Assembly (NCBI GenBank): GCA_965197795.1 | Contig: OZ240228.1 | Span: 2,418,001-2,482,000 of the forward strand | Direction: 5' to 3' | DNA: 64,000 nucleotides | Source of the DNA: WHTK01 sp965197795 | Lineage (GTDB): Bacteria; Chloroflexota; Dehalococcoidia; DSTF01; WHTK01 | In this document: positions 49,749 through 59,137 of the stretch, piece after piece | Layout of the letters: each line of letters opens with the position of its first letter | Position numbering within the stretch: position 1 is the first letter of the stretch | The notes under the pieces: model-generated | What the model saw: only the letters and a program-made list of their open reading frames with translations | What the model was told of the DNA's origin: nothing | Database searches by the model: none | Program-made: the position numbers and the translations under genes

Positions 49749-50906
49749 TCAGCCGGGAGGGGACGCGTGGCTGCCTTCGTAGTCCTTCTGCGCCTTGGAC
49801 AGCGCCGCGGCGCGGACTTCACGAAGGTGATCGAGGTTCGAAGCCGCCGCTTCCCGCGACGCGACGATACCTTCGATGCTGCCCTGGAATCGTGGCATCA
49901 CGTAGCGGGCCACGAGCTCATAACTGTGATCGAGGTGCTCCTTGTCCGCCCAGTCGATCGCCTGGACCATGAGGCCGCCGAAGCCTCCGGTGTAGTACTG
50001 CAGCTCCTCGATCTTCGCGATCAAGTCGTCCGGCGTGCCGACGCACCAAGAACCCTGGTTCACCAAGTGCTCCGCGATCTCGTCGACCGAGAAGTCCGAC
50101 GGCGGCGCCGAACCCGTCGTGCCCTCGCTGTATTCCTTCCTGTATCGTCCGCCGCGCTGCTTCATCTGGCGCAACGCTTCCTCACGTGACTCGGCCAGGT
50201 GGACGTGCAGGACGACGCGCCACTCATCGCGATTCATCGTCTTGCCGTGCTTCGCCGCGGTATCCTCGGCGATCGCCCAGAACTCCCCCATCGCGGCCGC
50301 ATCCTTGCCCCGCGGCACGTCCATGGTCAGGACTCCGGCCCCGTGCTCGCCCGCCGCCACCATCCCCGACGGCGACTGCACCGCCGCGACGGCGATCGGC
50401 ATGTGCGGCCGGGTATACGGACGCAGCTGGATCCGCGCCTTGTTCAGCTTGAACCAGTCGCTCTCGTACGTGATCGGTTCCTCCTCGGTCAGGAGGCGAA
50501 TGATGATCTTCAGCGCCTCGTTCATGCGGGGGCGCTGCAGGTTCGTGTCGATTCCCAGCATCAGCGCGTCCATCGGCAGGGAGCCGGGGCCTACGCCGAG
50601 CATGACGCGGCCGCGTGTGATGTGGTCCAGCAGCACCATGCGGTCCGCCACCATCAGCGGGTGGTGATAAGGCAGCGAGACGACGCCCGTGCCGAGCTTG
50701 ATGTGCCGCGTGCGGGCCGCCGCTGCCGCGATGAAGACCTCAGGTGACGATATCGTCTCCCAGCCGCCGCTGTGATGCTCCCCGATCCAGGCCTCGTCGT
50801 AGCCCAGCGCGTCCAGCTTCTCGAGCAGCTCGAAGTCGCGCTCGAGCGCCAGGGTCGGATTTTCGCCGACCGGGTGGAACGGCGCCAGGAAGATTCCGAA
50901 TTTCAT
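49749..50906 (-). CDS. LLM-class flavin-dependent oxidoreductase, copy 2
   Basis: It is a paralogue of the protein encoded at 46534: MKFGIFLAPFHPVGENPTLA, YDEAWIGEHHSGGWETISSP, LPYHHPLMVADRMVLLDHIT and WCVGTPDDLIAKIEEL match it nearly line for line. The differences are concentrated around the predicted substrate region (PRGKDAAAMGEFWAIAED). ATG at 50906 is chosen over a TTG 18 nt upstream. The two genes face each other across msrB and the methyltransferase. Confidence 0.88.
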   Translation of the reverse strand: MKFGIFLAPFHPVGENPTLALERDFELLEKLDALGYDEAWIGEHHSGGWETISSPEVFIAAAAARTRHIKLGTGVVSLPYHHPLMVADRMVLLDHITRGRVMLGVGPGSLPMDALMLGIDTNLQRPRMNEALKIIIRLLTEEEPITYESDWFKLNKARIQLRPYTRPHMPIAVAAVQSPSGMVAAGEHGAGVLTMDVPRGKDAAAMGEFWAIAEDTAAKHGKTMNRDEWRVVLHVHLAESREEALRQMKQRGGRYRKEYSEGTTGSAPPSDFSVDEIAEHLVNQGSWCVGTPDDLIAKIEELQYYTGGFGGLMVQAIDWADKEHLDHSYELVARYVMPRFQGSIEGIVASREAAASNLDHLREVRAAALSKAQKDYEGSHASPPG

Positions 50907-51010
50907 GCGTTCAGTCCGCTTCAAAGTTCAATCCTTCAGTGCTAGCTGACGAAATCATCTTGCCGTAGGGTATCGATGTCAAACGACGCCGACGACGCAG
51001 GTGAGACGAC

Positions 51011-51382
51011 ATGAAGAGCGAAGCAGCGGCGCTGGCCGCCAACGAGGCCTTCTACGACGCCTTCAACCAGAAGGACGCGTCCCTGATGGACGCCCTCTGG
51101 GCCGATACGCCTGACGTAACTTGCATCCACCCCGGCTGGAACCTGCTACAAGGTCGGGAGGCCGTGCTGGAAAGCTGGCGCAACATCCTGGACAACCCGG
51201 GCCAACCCCGCATCGTCACGGGCGGAGCCACCGCGTCGGTCCACGGCCCGCTGGCCGTCGTTGTCTGCCGCGAGCTCGTCGCCGGCTCTCCGCTCGTCGC
51301 CACCAACGTCTTCGTACTGGAGGACGAGGCCTGGAAGCTGCTGCATCACCACTCCGGGCCGGTTTTCACGACTGGCGCCTGA
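51011..51382 (+). CDS. NTF2-like / SnoaL-fold protein
   Basis: The 123-residue protein has the cone-fold pattern ANEAFYDAFNQKDASLMDAL, CIHPGWNLLQGREAVLESWR and LEDEAWKLLHHHSGPVF. This is the SnoaL_3/DUF4440 group, whose members include enzymes and ligand-binding proteins. It overlaps nothing and is divergent from the flavin oxidoreductase. No substrate can be stated. Confidence 0.82.
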   Translation: MKSEAAALAANEAFYDAFNQKDASLMDALWADTPDVTCIHPGWNLLQGREAVLESWRNILDNPGQPRIVTGGATASVHGPLAVVVCRELVAGSPLVATNVFVLEDEAWKLLHHHSGPVFTTGA

Positions 51383-51453
51383 GCTTGCTGACCGGCGTCC
51401 TCATACGCATGACCGGCTGGCCAGACGCCGCTCCGACCAAGTAGGCTGCCGCT

Positions 51454-52392
51454 ATGCTTGGCGCCGCCTTCGCGCTGCTCTCAGCGCTATCCTTCAGCAT
51501 CCAGAGCGTCATGGCTCGACGCGGCATGGCGCAGGCCTCCCCCACCGCCGGGGCATTCATCACGATCTGGCTCGGCGTGCCGATCTTCCTGGTCGGCGCG
51601 CTCGCAACCGGTCAGCTGTTCGATGTCGATGGGCTCTCGCTCAAGGCGTACGGCTTCCTCGCCGTGGCGGGCGCCATCCACTTCGTCGTTGGCCGCAGCT
51701 TCGGCTACCGAGCCATCGCTGCCATTGGCGCCGCCCGCACCGGGCCGATTACAGCCCTCACGACGCCCTATAGCATCCTCATCGCGATCGTGTTCCTGGG
51801 CGAGAGCATCTCCGCCCTTATGGCGGTCGGCGTCCTCTGCATCCTTGCGGGTCCCGTGATCATGGTGGAGAGACCGCAGAGCCAGCCGGTCCGCGCCGGG
51901 GCCAGCGCCGCTAACGCTCCGGCCGGGGAGGAAAAGGCCTTCGAGTTCAAGCAAGTGGAGGGCTACGCCTCCGCGGGCATGTCGGCGATGGCATACGGCA
52001 CCAGCCCCATCTTCATCCGTGCCGCTCTGGAAGGCGAGGCGGGGCTATCCGTCCTCGGCGGCCTCGTGTCCTACTCTGCCGCGGCGCTCATCATGCTGAT
52101 TGTCGTCGGGATGACGAGCCGCCGCGATCTGGTCACGTCCATGCGCCCCGAGACCGTACGAGCTTTCGTCGGGGCGGGCTTCTTTAGCGCTATTGCCCAA
52201 ATGCTGCGCTTCGTCGCGCTCTCGCTCGCACCCGTAGCCGTCGTGACCAGCCTCAACCGCGCCGGCAACGTCTTCACGCTCGGGCTGTCGTGGCTCTTCA
52301 ACCGCCACCTCGAGTTCATCACGCCCCGCGTCGTCGCCGGCGTGCTGCTTTCCGTCCTCGGCGCCATCGTCCTGGTAATCGGCAGCCAGTGA
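51454..52392 (+). CDS. EamA-family (DMT) transporter
   Basis: The 312-residue protein has ten predicted hydrophobic segments in two five-helix halves, separated by a polar loop (MVERPQSQPVRAGASAANAP) near residue 145. The first half has RTGPITALTTPYSILIAIVF and the second APVAVVTSLNRAGNVFTLGL, the duplicated EamA pattern. Members export metabolites or amino acids. Substrate unknown. Confidence 0.85.
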   Translation: MLGAAFALLSALSFSIQSVMARRGMAQASPTAGAFITIWLGVPIFLVGALATGQLFDVDGLSLKAYGFLAVAGAIHFVVGRSFGYRAIAAIGAARTGPITALTTPYSILIAIVFLGESISALMAVGVLCILAGPVIMVERPQSQPVRAGASAANAPAGEEKAFEFKQVEGYASAGMSAMAYGTSPIFIRAALEGEAGLSVLGGLVSYSAAALIMLIVVGMTSRRDLVTSMRPETVRAFVGAGFFSAIAQMLRFVALSLAPVAVVTSLNRAGNVFTLGLSWLFNRHLEFITPRVVAGVLLSVLGAIVLVIGSQ

Positions 52393-52459
52393 GCCGCAGG
52401 CTGACGCTGCTTCCGAAACGGTTACTCGGTTAGGTCTATTGGTCGACGGAAACCCGCCG

Positions 52460-53725
52460 TCACGGCTGCGGAATCGCGGCTCGAACCGGCATGCGCGCGA
52501 CGAAGATGGCGACGGCGGCCAGGCACCAAGCGCCCGCGATTAGCAAGAAGGCCAAATCGTAAGAGCCCTGCTGGTCGAAGAGCCAGGCGACGAGGAGCGG
52601 GCTCGAGGCGCCGGCGCCCGTAATGAACGGACGGATCATTCCGTTCAGGGCCCCGAGGTGGGCGCGCCCGAAGTAGTTGGCCACGATCATAGGACGCATG
52701 ACGAACACACCACCGAGCGCCAGCCCATTCGCCGCTGCGGCGAATATCAGCATGCCTCGCGAGTCGATCGTCAGAAATAGCAGCACAGTGACCGCGGTCG
52801 CCAGGGCCTGCACTGCCATCAGTCGGCGCAGGGTGACGCGCTCGGCGCCCCAACCCCAGAGGACCCGTGTTGAGACGCTGCAGATGCCGTACGCCATCGC
52901 TGCCAATGAGCCCTCGGTGGCCGAGAAGCCCTCGTCACGGAAGAATGGCAACCAGTTGGCGTGGAAGCCGCCGGTGCCCAGCATGGTCATGCTCGCCGCG
53001 AACACGATCAACCAGAAAGCGGGCTGCACAATGGCCTGCGACCGCGTGAAGTCCGGCCTCGGCGCCATGACACCTGTCATCCTTCCACCCGATGTGCCCG
53101 CCGTCGGTGGCGCGTCGCCGTCAGGTGTCAGGCCCATGTCCTCCGGACTTCCGCGTACCAGCAGCGACACCGGTCCAAGGACGACCAGCGTCATGATCCC
53201 CAGCACGAACCAAGCGTCGCGCCAGCCGAATTGAACCATCAACGCCGTAGCGATGAACGGGAAGAACAACGGCCCCATCGCCGTACCCATGGAGCCGATG
53301 CCCAGGACGCGGCCCCTTTGACGCACGAACCAGCGTGGCAACACCACGGAAAGCATCATCTCGCTGCTGCCGAAGTTGGCGAATGACCCCAGCAAGCCGA
53401 ATACCAGGTAGAACACGAGCAGGTCATCGACCCACTTCATCAGGATCATCGAAGCCGCCAGCGTCACCGCCGTCGCCACCGCGAAGACGCGCGGCCCGTG
53501 TCTGCCGTCCTGCATCGGGCCCATCAATGGCGCTATAGCCGCGTTGCCGAGCGCACGGACCGTCATCGCGCCGTAGATCTCGGTCCGCGACCAGCCCAGC
53601 TCATCGCCCATCGGCCCGACGAAGACCGTGAACGCCCAGAAGCCGCCGCCGGCCGTGAAGGCGCCCGCGACCAGCGTCACGCCGACCTGCACCCATCCGT
53701 AGAAGAACCGCTGTGACTTCAGCAC
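52460..53725 (-). CDS. MFS transporter
   Basis: This protein of about 421 residues has twelve predicted TM segments and begins VLKSQRFFYGWVQVGVTLVA, typical of the monocarboxylate/oxalate-formate antiporter-like MFS group. A conserved loop lies near GPMQDGRHGPRVFAVATAV. GTG at 53725 gives the usual N-terminus; an upstream ATG at 53767 adds 14 charged residues. It is convergent with the EamA gene. Confidence 0.85.
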   Translation of the reverse strand: MLKSQRFFYGWVQVGVTLVAGAFTAGGGFWAFTVFVGPMGDELGWSRTEIYGAMTVRALGNAAIAPLMGPMQDGRHGPRVFAVATAVTLAASMILMKWVDDLLVFYLVFGLLGSFANFGSSEMMLSVVLPRWFVRQRGRVLGIGSMGTAMGPLFFPFIATALMVQFGWRDAWFVLGIMTLVVLGPVSLLVRGSPEDMGLTPDGDAPPTAGTSGGRMTGVMAPRPDFTRSQAIVQPAFWLIVFAASMTMLGTGGFHANWLPFFRDEGFSATEGSLAAMAYGICSVSTRVLWGWGAERVTLRRLMAVQALATAVTVLLFLTIDSRGMLIFAAAANGLALGGVFVMRPMIVANYFGRAHLGALNGMIRPFITGAGASSPLLVAWLFDQQGSYDLAFLLIAGAWCLAAVAIFVARMPVRAAIPQP

Positions 53726-53955
53726 GTCATCAGGTCCATCCCGCCTTGCTCCGAGCCTGAAACGCAACAGCCACCTGCCTCCAGCGGAAGCAGATGACTG
53801 CCTGGATCACGGCGTAGCCTAGCCCATCGGCGGGGCAAGCTTCTCGCGGCAGATGTGGGCAGCAAGGCAGGCCCGACTCCTGCCGAAACCGGGCCTGCTT
53901 CCCTCACAGGCCCCGGTATCGGCCCTTGCGGAGGTACTCGGGCCATCGCGGGCTG

Positions 53956-53984
53956 TTGACACCCCCGCCTCCTGACGACAGAAT
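53956..53984 (+). promoter_or_regulatory. Promoter for the HpcH/HpaI aldolase operon
   Basis: TTGACA (53956-53961), a 17-nt spacer and CAGAAT (53979-53984) lie about 85 bp upstream of the aldolase ATG. Confidence 0.5.
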
Positions 53985-54069
53985 CGCTGCACTATACGGC
54001 GGGCGCATTCGCCGCCGGTGCCCAACGCCGGTGACGTCACTAGTGAGTTTCGCAAGGGGAGAGAAGACC

Positions 54070-54912
54070 ATGGCTGAACTACCACGACTGAACGGAATCA
54101 TCAAAGCGCTGGAGGAAGGCCAGGTCGCGTTCATTTCCGGTGACCCGGAAGCGTCCGGCGGAGGCCAGTTCGACGGCTGCATCTTCGAGATGGAGCACGG
54201 ACTTTACGATATCAACGCCCTTAACCTGGGCCTTCTGAACCTCCTCAACCCCCGCCTCATCGCGCAGCGCGGCAGCGTCGCGCCGGTCAGCACGCCCATC
54301 GTGCGTATCCCGCCGAACTCCGGCGAAGCCAACTGGATCGCCAAGCAGGTCCTCGATATCGGCGTCTACGGCATCGTCTGGCCCCACATCGACACCGTTA
54401 AGGACGCCTACGACGCCGTGGCCGCGATGCGCTACTCGAAACGCGAAGGCCACCCCCAGCGTGAGCCCCTCGGCGTGCGCGGCGACTCGCCCGGCAAGGC
54501 CGTCCGCTACTGGGGCGTGGGCCAGCAGGAGTACTACGACCGTGCCGACGTCTGGCCGCTCGACCCCAAGGGAGAGCTGATGTGCGGCCTCATGATCGAG
54601 AGCGTCCAGGCGATCAAGAACCTGCCCAAGATCCTCGAAGAAGTCCCCGGGATCAGCGTCATCATCACGGGCGAAGGCGACCTGTCGCAGGAGCTCGGCG
54701 TGCCGCGCCAGTACGACCACCCGGAAGTGGCCGGCGGCGTCAAGGAGATCCTCGACATCTGCAAGGCGCACAACATTCCCAACGGCTTCTGGCACACCAC
54801 GATGGACAACGTTGAGAGGCTGGTCGCCGACGGATACCGCTATCTGATGGCCGGCCCTGGTCGCAGCTTCAACGTCGTCAACAAGGGCAGGGAAGCCTCC
54901 GGCCGTACCTAG
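54070..54912 (+). CDS. HpcH/HpaI-family aldolase/lyase
   Basis: Class II aldolase signatures are CIFEMEHGLYDINAL, VSTPIVRIPPNSGEANWIAK, LMCGLMIESVQAIKN and VIITGEGDLSQELGV. The metal-binding Glu (MIES) and Asp (EGDLS) are kept. ATG at 54070 follows AAGGGGAGAG. The family cleaves or forms 4-hydroxy-2-oxo acids in aromatic degradation. It is followed after 36 bp by a LigB-fold gene, and an MFS transporter lies beyond, consistent with a small catabolic operon. Confidence 0.88.
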   Translation: MAELPRLNGIIKALEEGQVAFISGDPEASGGGQFDGCIFEMEHGLYDINALNLGLLNLLNPRLIAQRGSVAPVSTPIVRIPPNSGEANWIAKQVLDIGVYGIVWPHIDTVKDAYDAVAAMRYSKREGHPQREPLGVRGDSPGKAVRYWGVGQQEYYDRADVWPLDPKGELMCGLMIESVQAIKNLPKILEEVPGISVIITGEGDLSQELGVPRQYDHPEVAGGVKEILDICKAHNIPNGFWHTTMDNVERLVADGYRYLMAGPGRSFNVVNKGREASGRT

Positions 54913-54948
54913 GCCGCAGGCCGGCTTGAATCGGGAGTGGACAGGCCA

Positions 54949-55872
54949 ATGGCCCGCATCGTAGCCGGCGCGGCGATACCCCGCGGACCCACCTTCACGG
55001 CGCTTCCGGAGCGCTGGGCCGAACTCGGCGAGCGGGACAAGTCGAACCCTTGGCTTACGAACCTCGACGGCTCGCTAACCTCGTATGACGCCCTGCTCAG
55101 CCAGGCCGACGCCTCAATCCAGCAAGGGCTGAGCCGAGTCGTCTGGCAGCGCCAGTTCGTGGCAAGCCAACAGGCATACGGCGATGTCCTGGAGGCCTTT
55201 CAGGCGGCAAGGCCTGATGTGGCGCTGGTCATGGGCGATGACGAAAACGAGTGGTTCCAGGGCGCCGACAACACACCACGTCTCGCGGTCTATCGCGGTG
55301 AGACGTGGACCTGGGGGCCAAATCAGACCGTTTACCCGGTAGCTCGCGCCCTCACCGACCACGTGACCGAGCACTTGAAAGGCGCCGGGTATGCCGTCGA
55401 GGTCTTCGATCAGCCCGTCGACGGCAAGCCAATGCCCCACTCCTTCGGCCTGCACTACGACCGCATGCTCGATGCCAACGTCCCGCTCGTGCCAATCCTG
55501 GTCAACATTCATTTCCCACCCACCCAGCCTTCCATGGCGGAGCAGTACACGTTGGGCCAGGAGATCCGCCGAGCGCTTGAGGCCTGGCCGGGCGAAGAGC
55601 GTGTCGCTGTGCTGGCCAACGGCGGTCTCAGCATTGGCGTCGTGCGCCAGGACCTGGACAGGCAACTGCTCGACGCACTGCAGCGACGAGACCTGACGTC
55701 CCTGGAGAGCATGCCCTACAAATGGATACAGGGACCGTGTGGCGAGATCTTCAACTGGATTGGCGCTGCCGGCGCGCTCGAAGGCCTGGAGATGAAGGTC
55801 TGGGATTATGTGCCCGTCTATCGCAGCGCCGCCGGCACCGGCTGCGGCAACGCCTTCGCAACCTGGTCCTAA
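54949..55872 (+). CDS. LigB-superfamily (class III extradiol dioxygenase fold) protein lacking canonical Fe ligands
   Basis: From ATG 54949 the protein begins ARIVAGAAIPRGPTFTALPE where LigB proteins normally have an SH.P metal site. Further landmarks are ALVMGDDENEWFQG (normally a VxNDH-type motif), VPLVPILVNIHFPPTQPS and VAVLANGGLSIGVVRQDL (normally GGLSH). The fold alignment is clear, but His residues expected to bind Fe(II) are replaced at three places. Either it uses other ligands, or it is not a dioxygenase. It probably forms an operon with the aldolase. Confidence 0.68.
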   Translation: MARIVAGAAIPRGPTFTALPERWAELGERDKSNPWLTNLDGSLTSYDALLSQADASIQQGLSRVVWQRQFVASQQAYGDVLEAFQAARPDVALVMGDDENEWFQGADNTPRLAVYRGETWTWGPNQTVYPVARALTDHVTEHLKGAGYAVEVFDQPVDGKPMPHSFGLHYDRMLDANVPLVPILVNIHFPPTQPSMAEQYTLGQEIRRALEAWPGEERVAVLANGGLSIGVVRQDLDRQLLDALQRRDLTSLESMPYKWIQGPCGEIFNWIGAAGALEGLEMKVWDYVPVYRSAAGTGCGNAFATWS

Positions 55873-56012
55873 AGTCCGGCCGCTTTCAGCCTACGAGAGC
55901 TACTCGCCGGTATCTGGACCCATCTGGCCGTCACGCGATATCCAGCCTCAGGATGCTTTGATCTGCTGGCGCTGCATGTCGCCCGTCCCTGGTTCCAACT
56001 TACAATCTGCGG

Positions 56013-57317
56013 ATGGACCAGTCTGCGAACATGGGTAGAGGCGCGGCCGGCGGTTGGGCGGCGTCCACCCTGCAGTCGCTTCAATTCTCCGACTACCGCC
56101 TCATCTGGATCGGCTCGCTGCTGGCCTTCACCGCGTTTCACATGATGGTCACGGCACAGGCCGTTGTTGCCTTCGACCTGACCGGGGACAACCGCTCGGT
56201 GGGCGCCGTGTTCTTCGGCCTCGGGATCGCGATGCTGCTCCTCAATCCCTTCGGCGGCGCGGTGGCTGACCGGTTCTCGAAGCGCTTGCTCGCCATCGTC
56301 ACGCACATCGTGATCGGCGCCGTCGCCCTGATTACGGCGATCCTGCTGCTCTTCGACGCGGTCAGCGTCATTTTCCTGGCGATGGGCGCCTTCGTACTTG
56401 GGGCGATGTTCGCCTTTCTGGGACCCACGCGTACCGCCTTGGCGGGCGACGCCGTCGCCAGCGAGCACGTGGGCAACGCGATGGCGCTGCTCCAGGTCGC
56501 TCAGAACGTCGCTCGCGTTGGCGGACCGTTTCTCGCCGGCTCGTTTCTTGCCTGGTCGCTGGTCGGCGCCGCCGGCACCTATTTCTTCATCGCATCCATC
56601 TTCATCTTTGTGATCGCCGCCTTCTCCCGGCTGCCCCCCAGCAAGCCGCGGCGGGCCTCAGGCGACAGCAGCGTGCTGAGCGACGTCCGCCTCGGTATCC
56701 GTCATATCCTCGAGCGGCCGGCCCTCCTGCACGCCGTCACCAGCTTCCACCTGGTCACCATCCTCGGGATGGTCTATCTGGTGCTCATGCCCGGCTTCGC
56801 CAAAGACGTCCTCGGCACCGGCACCGCCGGCATCGGCGTCCTGTTCGGCGTGGCCGCGGCCGGTGGCCTGGTGCTGAGCCTGGCCGTCGCATCGCTGGCG
56901 GATTCGCCGCGGGCGTCGTATTTCATGTCACTCAGCGCCCTCGGCCTGGCAGCGTCGCTGATCCTGCTGGGCCTCGCCCCGAGCTTTGAACTCGCCATCC
57001 TGGTCATGATCCTCGTCGGCGGAGCGACCGGCGCCTTCCACACGCTGAGCAACGCCCTGGCGATGCGCCTTACCAGCATCGAGTTCTTCGGCAGAGTCAT
57101 CGGGCTGGTCTATCTCTCCTGGGGGCTCAACGCGCTCATGAGCCTGCCCTACGGACTGCTGGCCGACGTCGTCGGTGAACGTGCCGTACTCAGCGGCGTG
57201 GGAGCCGTGCTCAGCCTCGTCGTCGTGCTTCTGTTCCTCTGGTCCCGACGGCTCGAAGCCGGTACTGCAACCGCAGCGGCGAGAGTCGAGCCGGCTGCCT
57301 CAGCGCCCTCTGCTTGA
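56013..57317 (+). CDS. MFS transporter (MFS_3/enterobactin-exporter-like)
   Basis: The 434-residue protein has eleven to twelve hydrophobic segments; FSDYRLIWIGSLLAFTAFHM and GGAVADRFSKRLLAIVTHI are typical of the MFS_3/EntS-like group. It also has the central FLGPTRTALAGDAVASEHVG motif. Substrates in this group are often drugs or siderophores, but the location beyond the aldolase/LigB pair suggests a metabolite or aromatic compound. The start may be ATG 56013 or 56031. Confidence 0.85.
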   Translation: MDQSANMGRGAAGGWAASTLQSLQFSDYRLIWIGSLLAFTAFHMMVTAQAVVAFDLTGDNRSVGAVFFGLGIAMLLLNPFGGAVADRFSKRLLAIVTHIVIGAVALITAILLLFDAVSVIFLAMGAFVLGAMFAFLGPTRTALAGDAVASEHVGNAMALLQVAQNVARVGGPFLAGSFLAWSLVGAAGTYFFIASIFIFVIAAFSRLPPSKPRRASGDSSVLSDVRLGIRHILERPALLHAVTSFHLVTILGMVYLVLMPGFAKDVLGTGTAGIGVLFGVAAAGGLVLSLAVASLADSPRASYFMSLSALGLAASLILLGLAPSFELAILVMILVGGATGAFHTLSNALAMRLTSIEFFGRVIGLVYLSWGLNALMSLPYGLLADVVGERAVLSGVGAVLSLVVVLLFLWSRRLEAGTATAAARVEPAASAPSA

Positions 57318-57418
57318 GAACGCCCGCCACCCGCATCTCAAGTGGGCGCACGATCCCCGTACGTCTCGTCGCCGATCAAGGTCAAGCGGCTCCTCTGGGT
57401 TCTAACAGAACCCTCGGG

Positions 57419-58069
57419 TCAGGTCGCCATCCACAGGACGTCGCCGCTGAGGCTCGGGTCCAGCGGCTTGCTCGCGAACACGTCGTACTCGGCCTTCGAT
57501 TTCGCGATCGTCGTGTTGCCGCCGTGACCGGGATAGACCTGGACCTCGGGAGGCAGGGTGTAGAGGCTGGAGACGATTGACTGGATCTCCTGCTGCAAGT
57601 CCTCGTTGCTGCGCGTACGGCCGGGGCCGCCCGGAAACAGCGTGTCTCCCGATAGCAGGTGCTCGCCGACCTGCAGGCAGATCGAACCCTGCGTGTGGCC
57701 GGGAGTGTGGACCACACGCAGCCGCAGGCTCCCGACTTCGACCTCGTCTCCATCGGCCAGCGTGCCGTTGACGTAGCTCTCGTACGGCTCCTTATCGGCG
57801 TCGTGGCAAAAGACCGGGACGCTGAAATCCTTGAGTAGCGAGTCGATGCCTGCCCAGTGGTCGCGGTGCCGATGCGTGACGATCGCCTGCCGAACCGTCA
57901 GTCCTTTGGCAGCAGGCGCCAGGGCCTCGCTACCTTCCGGAGCGTCGACCAGGAGGGCGTCGTTGGTCTCAGAGTCGGCCACGATGTAGGCGTTGTTGGA
58001 GACCGGGCCCAGCGGTCCCAGCTTGATCAATAGCAGCCTGCCGTCTTTCACCACTTCTTGTTCGTGCAT
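57419..58069 (-). CDS. Metallo-beta-lactamase-fold hydrolase (glyoxalase II-like)
   Basis: Metal ligands are in AIVTHRHRDHWAGIDSLL, VVHTPGHTQGSICL, LLSGDTLFPG and VYPGHGGNTTI, a complete MBL site. The C-terminus lacks the substrate domain of true glyoxalase II. It is a general hydroxyacylglutathione hydrolase-like thioesterase of 216 residues. The substrate is unknown. Confidence 0.88.
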   Translation of the reverse strand: MHEQEVVKDGRLLLIKLGPLGPVSNNAYIVADSETNDALLVDAPEGSEALAPAAKGLTVRQAIVTHRHRDHWAGIDSLLKDFSVPVFCHDADKEPYESYVNGTLADGDEVEVGSLRLRVVHTPGHTQGSICLQVGEHLLSGDTLFPGGPGRTRSNEDLQQEIQSIVSSLYTLPPEVQVYPGHGGNTTIAKSKAEYDVFASKPLDPSLSGDVLWMAT

Positions 58070-58240
58070 CGATTTGTCCTCGCCCTCGATACGTTCAGCC
58101 GCTCGCGGGCCTAACTGCTGCCGATTCGCGAGCCTCCCACCGAATAGTTACCGGAAGCTTGGACTATGCCCGCACGACTGGCAACCCGCACCTCGCCGAG
58201 CTACTCCCCGGTCACTCCCCCGACGAGTTCAGGACATGCT

Positions 58241-58280
58241 GATGCAACCCGCGCTGCCCGCGCCGAGGCTGCTGAAGGCG
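58241..58280 (+). repeat. Dispersed ~40-bp repeat, copy A
   Basis: The core GGCTGCTGAAGGCG (58267-58280) is preceded by GATGCAACCCGCGCTG. Related copies lie at 60204, 60844 and 61643. It lies downstream (3') of the PPOX-like gene end. Confidence 0.5.
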
Positions 58281-58301
58281 CAGATGCTACTGCCGGACGC
58301 G

Positions 58302-58730
58302 TTACGTATCCCGAGAGTAGTCCCAGGAGATCAGGCGGCTCGGCCTGATCCGAATGTAGACCACGCCAGGTCTCGCTTCCGTCGGTAATTCGCTGTCGGG
58401 TGTGCCTCGTTGCTTCGCCGCCTCGCGCATCAGCGGTAGTACGTCTTCCTTCGCGTCGACAACCTCCGCGTCGCCCTGGATCAAGACACCTTGTAGATCC
58501 GGAAACGTCGTCCCGGACTCAACCAGAGCACTGACCTTGGGATTGCGCTGAATGTTCTTCAGGCGCTGCTTGCCGCCACGTCCCCCCACGTAGATGTCAT
58601 CGCCGATGCGGGTGTAGGCGATAGGTACAGAGTGAGGGTAGCCATCGCTGCCGATCGTGGTCACGGTGAGCCAACCGGGTTGGCTGTCGAGCAACGCGTA
58701 CGCTTCTTCCGTCGTCAGAGAAACTGACAT
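58302..58730 (-). CDS. Pyridoxamine 5'-phosphate oxidase-like (PPOX/F420-binding split barrel) protein
   Basis: The 142-residue split-barrel has WLTVTTIGSDGYPHSVPIAY, GGRGGKQRLKNIQRNPKVSA and DLQGVLIQGDAEVVDAKEDV, as in the PPOX and F420/FMN-binding family. The C-terminus YIRIRPSRLISWDYSR is typical of F420-dependent members. Whether it uses FMN or F420 cannot be settled from sequence alone. Confidence 0.82.
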   Translation of the reverse strand: MSVSLTTEEAYALLDSQPGWLTVTTIGSDGYPHSVPIAYTRIGDDIYVGGRGGKQRLKNIQRNPKVSALVESGTTFPDLQGVLIQGDAEVVDAKEDVLPLMREAAKQRGTPDSELPTEARPGVVYIRIRPSRLISWDYSRDT

Positions 58731-58912
58731 ATCGCCCCCTTTTCAAGCAGCGATGATAGGTGGCGAGGAGGAGACTGTCCAAGGTGGGGACCGATCAGGA
58801 CGTGCACCCTGTGCCGCAGCGGACGCTGGGCGTTGTGGGCTGGTGAGCGCGTTACGTGCTCCGGTCACCACCTGTCGATCGCCGAGTCAAGTCCGCCGAT
58901 GTAGATTCAAAG

Positions 58913-58961
58913 GTGGTCGGGGGTGCCCAGATTCGAACTGGGGGCCTCTTGGTCCCAAACC
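58913..58961 (-). repeat. Partial copy of the tRNA-Pro 3' region (att-like)
   Basis: It is identical to the 48 nt at 61932-61979 except for one extra G in a G run. It covers the T arm, variable loop and part of the anticodon arm of tRNA-Pro plus 5 nt beyond the 3' end. It lacks the 5' half, so it cannot be a functional tRNA. Confidence 0.85.
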
Positions 58962-59137
58962 GAAGTCGATCCTGATCGTTCTTGCCATTCAGTACGCATA
59001 AAAGGCCGATCCGAATCTAGAAGACGGCCTGCCGAGTGGTGCTAATGACGGTCACTGGCGGCGCATGGCCGAGGGTTAGTGCGCAATCAGGGTAATAATG
59101 TGAAACAAACTGAACCCGAATGGATTCAATTAGGTAG

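Noticed and set aside
58913..58961. A second tRNA-Pro gene
   Set aside because: Only the 3' half is present; the D arm and 5' acceptor strand are missing, so it cannot fold as a tRNA.
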